NCBI GenBank assembly: GCA_951799405.1 | Contig: OX637341.1 | Coordinates: 19,087,659-19,151,658 of the forward strand | Source: Agapetus fuscipes | Lineage: Eukaryota; Arthropoda; Insecta; Trichoptera; Glossosomatidae | Reading direction: 5' to 3' | DNA length: 64,000 nt | In this document: positions 61,595 to 64,000 of the stretch, piece by piece | Position numbering within the stretch: the stretch's first letter is position 1 | How the letters are laid out: each line of letters starts with the position of its first letter | Notes under the pieces: model-generated | The model's input: only the letters and a program-made list of their open reading frames with translations | What the model was told of the DNA's origin: nothing | Databases searched by the model: none | Made by a program: the position numbers and the translations under genes

Positions 61595-61762
61595 ATTAAT
61601 AACTGTAACTGTAAATGTAACTCTGTCGCCATTCCGCTAGGGGTGGCTAGAGCCTCTGCAGAGTTGCCTCCATTTTTTCCTTTCCTGACATACCTCTTTC
61701 AATTCCTTCATATCCATCACCTTTTTCATGCATTTTCTTCTTTTACGCTCACTTTGTAATAA
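61595..61762 (-). mobile_element. LINE B, 3' end with (GTTACA)-like tail
   Basis: On the minus strand: SERKRRKCMKKVMDMKELKE, VCQERKKWRQLCRGSSHP, stop, GCGGAATGGCGACAGAGTTA, then ACATTTACAGTTACAGTTA. Confidence 0.75.
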
Positions 61763-61769
61763 CATTATT

Positions 61770-62285
61770 TGATGATTTGTAGGGTAGACATTTGTTACCA
61801 TAAATCCCCCTAAAGTTGTAACCGCCCTAAGATGAAGTGTTTTATCATTATGCAACTTAAATATTGTATACACATATTACTGTGTTTTTGTTACAGATTT
61901 AAAACTTTAAGGAAGATAAAGGTTTTTCTTTTACAAGTCGTCAACTAATTGATTTTTGTTTTACCTCACACAAAAGCGATTTCTTATGAGCGATGTTTGT
62001 ATGTGTACTGGGAAAAATGTGTCTTGTAGAAACTGGAAATTTATTTTGAAGATATAGAAAACAACTTTCACATTTACGTATTTTTATCAACTCAGATTGT
62101 AGGTAAAGAACGTGATTCTGCAGGCAAATCTATTGAAAGGTCATCCTTAAAAACAAGGTAGATTAGTCAAATAAGCACTGCAGGGGAAATAGTTCCATTC
62201 TAAGCAGATTTTTAATATCATTTTATGTCAATCTTTGAACCCAATTAAAACCTATTAACGAACATACAAATACTTTATTTTTGTA
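61770..62285. other. No gene seen
   Basis: AT-rich, nothing supported. Confidence 0.35.
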
Positions 62286-62299
62286 CACAGTTAAAATTT

Positions 62300-62515
62300 A
62301 TTTCTCGGATATTAGACGAACCGTTATATGTTTAAGAGTATGAACTGTGAAGTTCATCCTCAGTAGTCGTGTATAGAAGGTGTCTCTTGAAGACGTTAGC
62401 TACGTTGCTAACGAAACGTCGAGAATAATGTAAGTTCTCTTATAACGGTTTGTCTAGTATCCGATAAATATTTTTTAACTGTTTAGTTATTATTATTGTA
62501 AATATGTCAAACGAC
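62300..62515 (+). repeat. Relative of the 6590-6935 foldback element
   Basis: TCTCGGATATTAGACGAACC, GTTCATCCTCAGTAGTCGTG, TCTTATAACGGTTTGTCTAG and TATCCGATAAATATTTTTTA; the left arm is shortened, so only one hammerhead-like motif remains. Confidence 0.6.
62383..62424 (+). ncRNA. Hammerhead ribozyme-like motif with one core change
   Basis: Stem I TCTC/GAGA, box TTGAAGA (C3 changed to T), stem II GTTAGC/GCTAAC, box GAAACGTC. The core change probably reduces or abolishes cleavage. Confidence 0.4.
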
Positions 62516-63108
62516 CATAATTTTAACCAAGACCTAATTTTTTGTTTGCTTTCTGAATTAGTCACAATGAATAAGTCAAAGAAAGATTTAATTATCATTA
62601 CGTGAAAAGTAATCCCTTTTTATTGTTGCCAAAAGTTTGTGCGTGCTTGACTATCATTGTGTTAACTTTTCATTCAAATTTTCACACACCCAGCGTTCTA
62701 TTCTTCTTTTTATTATTATTTGCGACACAAAAAAATATCTTAACAAAAGAATAATTTACCTTTATTTTGTAGCTGATTAAATTATCCAGGGAATAGACAT
62801 TTTTTTTTACCTGTGTTAGTTATTTGCTCTTTGAAAAATCTGGAAATACATGTAAATGTCACACGTAAGCTTCTATGGAGAAATGTTGGAAAAATGCCAA
62901 CATTTTTTTTTCTTTTTAATGTTAACAACAGATAATAATTATTTATTTGAACTTTTTTTACAGCTTATTATTTTTTACTGGTCGACTAACAACAGTTTTT
63001 GGCGGCCTGTATAATGAATAAAGGTAAATTTTTAATATTGTTGACATGAGACAAAGAAAACGAAAATGTCACATTTTTTTTAGTTAGCAACTAAAATAAA
63101 TGTTAAAT
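62516..63108. other. No gene seen
   Basis: AT-rich with homopolymers, nothing supported. Confidence 0.35.
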
Positions 63109-63240
63109 TGCTCCCCCAGTTCTTGTTTGCCGTATGGACCAAGGCTGTCAAATATGACTTTTTAATGCAGTTTGATGCAGCAATTAATTATAATAATGCA
63201 GCAATCTGAACTAATAAAAACCGTAAAACTCGATAATGTC

Positions 63241-63486
63241 TCGACCGATCCGTAGCTCAGTGGTAACACTGCGGACTCTGAATGGGAAGGTTATGGGTTC
63301 GAATCCCGGCGGAGCACAAAAAATATACCATTTATATTTTCAAATTTGCTCTTCGCTGGGTTGAAAAATTCATAAATGTTTACCATTGACCGGTCACCAA
63401 AGGTACATCCAGCCTTACAGCAACTGGGTCTTGTTTGAGAATTGGCGCTTTGAAGCGACGACCAAGCTCGTAAAAAGTCCGGTCTA
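63241..63486 (+). mobile_element. SINE1, tail replaced by a SINE2 head scrap
   Basis: CTCGACCGATCCGTAGCTCA (box A TAGCTCAGTGG), GGGTTCGAATCCCGG (box B), body to GCGACGACCAAGCTCGTAAA, followed by AAGTCCGGTCTATAGCTTAG from the SINE2 head, then a repeat of AAAACCGTAAAACTCGATAA. Confidence 0.75.
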
Positions 63487-63524
63487 TAGCTTAGTTGAAA
63501 AACCGTAAAACTCGATAATGTCTC

Positions 63525-63852
63525 GACCGGTCCGTAGCTCAGTGGTAACACTGCGGACTCTGAATGGGAAGATTGTGGGTTCGAATCCCGGCGGAACACA
63601 AAAAAATACCATTTATATTTTCAAATTTGCTTTTCGCTGGGTTGAAAAATTCATAAAACCTTTACCAATGACCGGTCACCGAAAGGTCCATCCAGCCTTA
63701 CAGCAACTGGGTCTTGCTTGAGTATTGGCGCTTTGTAGCGACGACCAAGCTCGTTCACCTCTGCGGCACTACAACAAGTGTCATAGACCCCTAGAGTCTC
63801 TAGAATCTAGGGAGTCTCCCGCACAGGATTTCTTAAAAAAAAAAAAATGTTA
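63525..63852 (+). mobile_element. SINE1, best full-length copy
   Basis: ACCGGTCCGTAGCTCAGTGG (box A), GGGTTCGAATCCCGGCGGAA (box B), CTGGGTTGAAAAATTCATAA, CATCCAGCCTTACAGCAACT, CGACGACCAAGCTCGTTCAC, CTCTGCGGCACTACAACAAG, CTAGGGAGTCTCCCGCACAG, then GATTTCTTAAAAAAAAAAAA. tRNA-like Pol III promoter, unique body, conserved tail and poly-A: a standard SINE. Confidence 0.85.
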
Positions 63853-64000
63853 GAGTTGATTTAAATATTTTTTAAATAAATTTCCTGTTTTAATAAGGCA
63901 GTTTCTACGTTTATTAAGGCTGGTCCAGTACACAGGCAAACATTGTTCATGTAAAATTAGCTTAATGGTGTATACGGCAAACAAGAACTAAGGCAGCGAA

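Larger units (their letters stand above)
63112..64000. mobile_element. MITE interrupted by two SINE1 units
   Basis: Left end GCTCCCCCAGTTCTTGTTTG; right end GTGTATACGGCAAACAAGAA, CTAAGGCAGCG near the window edge. Internal words match 32527-32785. The SINE block 63241-63852 sits after CGATAATGT. Confidence 0.65.

Noticed and set aside
63245..63320. tRNA-like sequence with box A and box B
   Set aside because: Always joined to the SINE1 body; a SINE promoter, not a tRNA gene. The same applies to 34364-34434 and 6990-7060.
1..64000. CRISPR arrays, bacterial operons, rRNA genes
   Set aside because: None seen; the splice sites, SINEs, LINEs and LTR elements show eukaryotic DNA.

Overview
The window is a stretch of invertebrate, most likely arthropod, nuclear genome. 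The only host coding sequence I recognise is one 145-bp exon at 2695-2839, with good AG/GT splice sites. It encodes part of the extracellular ligand-binding domain of a metabotropic glutamate receptor, and the wording is closest to insect receptors of this family. No neighbouring exon is visible, so the remaining ~61 kb appears to be a very large intron, or intron plus intergenic DNA. It is AT-rich and built almost entirely from layered transposable elements.

Layout. (a) 1-9.9 kb: host exon, LINE 3' ends of several families, tRNA-derived SINEs, a solo LTR with a perfect 4-bp duplication (6060-6454), and a palindrome carrying two hammerhead-ribozyme-like motifs (6590-6935). (b) 9.9-15.4 kb: a decayed LTR retrotransposon (9919-15397, target duplication ATAT) inserted into a LINE 3' tail. 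(c) 15.4-23.4 kb: LINE remnants, including an RTE-like LINE split into two head-to-head halves (18404-21785), the signature of twin priming. (d) 23.4-27 kb: a non-autonomous Helitron with duplicated left ends, carrying nested SINE, LINE and hAT-like insertions. (e) 27-44.7 kb: SINE, LINE and MITE fragments. (f) 44.7-48 kb: an almost complete RTE-like LINE on the minus strand, broken by two frameshifts. (g) 49.28-56.45 kb: a complete, very young Ty3/gypsy LTR retrotransposon (471-bp LTRs differing at one base, duplication GTAT) with intact gag and pol. (h) 56.5-64 kb: more SINEs, LINE tails, another ribozyme-like motif, and a MITE interrupted by a duplicated SINE.

The most striking observation is in the gypsy element. 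Downstream of the integrase, its Pol continues into a macrodomain resembling the TARG1/OARD1 (ALC1-like) ADP-ribose-binding class, followed by a CCCH zinc finger (C-X7-C-X5-C-X3-H). The reading frame is open and the stop codon abuts the 3' LTR. The two residues that are catalytic in TARG1 appear replaced, so the domain may bind ADP-ribose rather than hydrolyse it. I know of no standard gypsy Pol with this module. It could be an accessory function that reads or counters host ADP-ribosylation, but that is inference.

Two SINE families share their 3' tails with two different LINE families in the same window, which suggests two separate SINE-LINE partnerships. Names used below: LINE A (RTE-like, C-terminus near RLICN, ~350-bp 3' UTR, GATTA-type tail); LINE B (RTE-like, tails of short repeats such as GTTACA or ACAAG); LINE C (C-terminus with the DRAFxVAGPxxWNxLP type motif and a terminal hairpin); SINE1, SINE2 and SINE3 (tRNA-derived heads).
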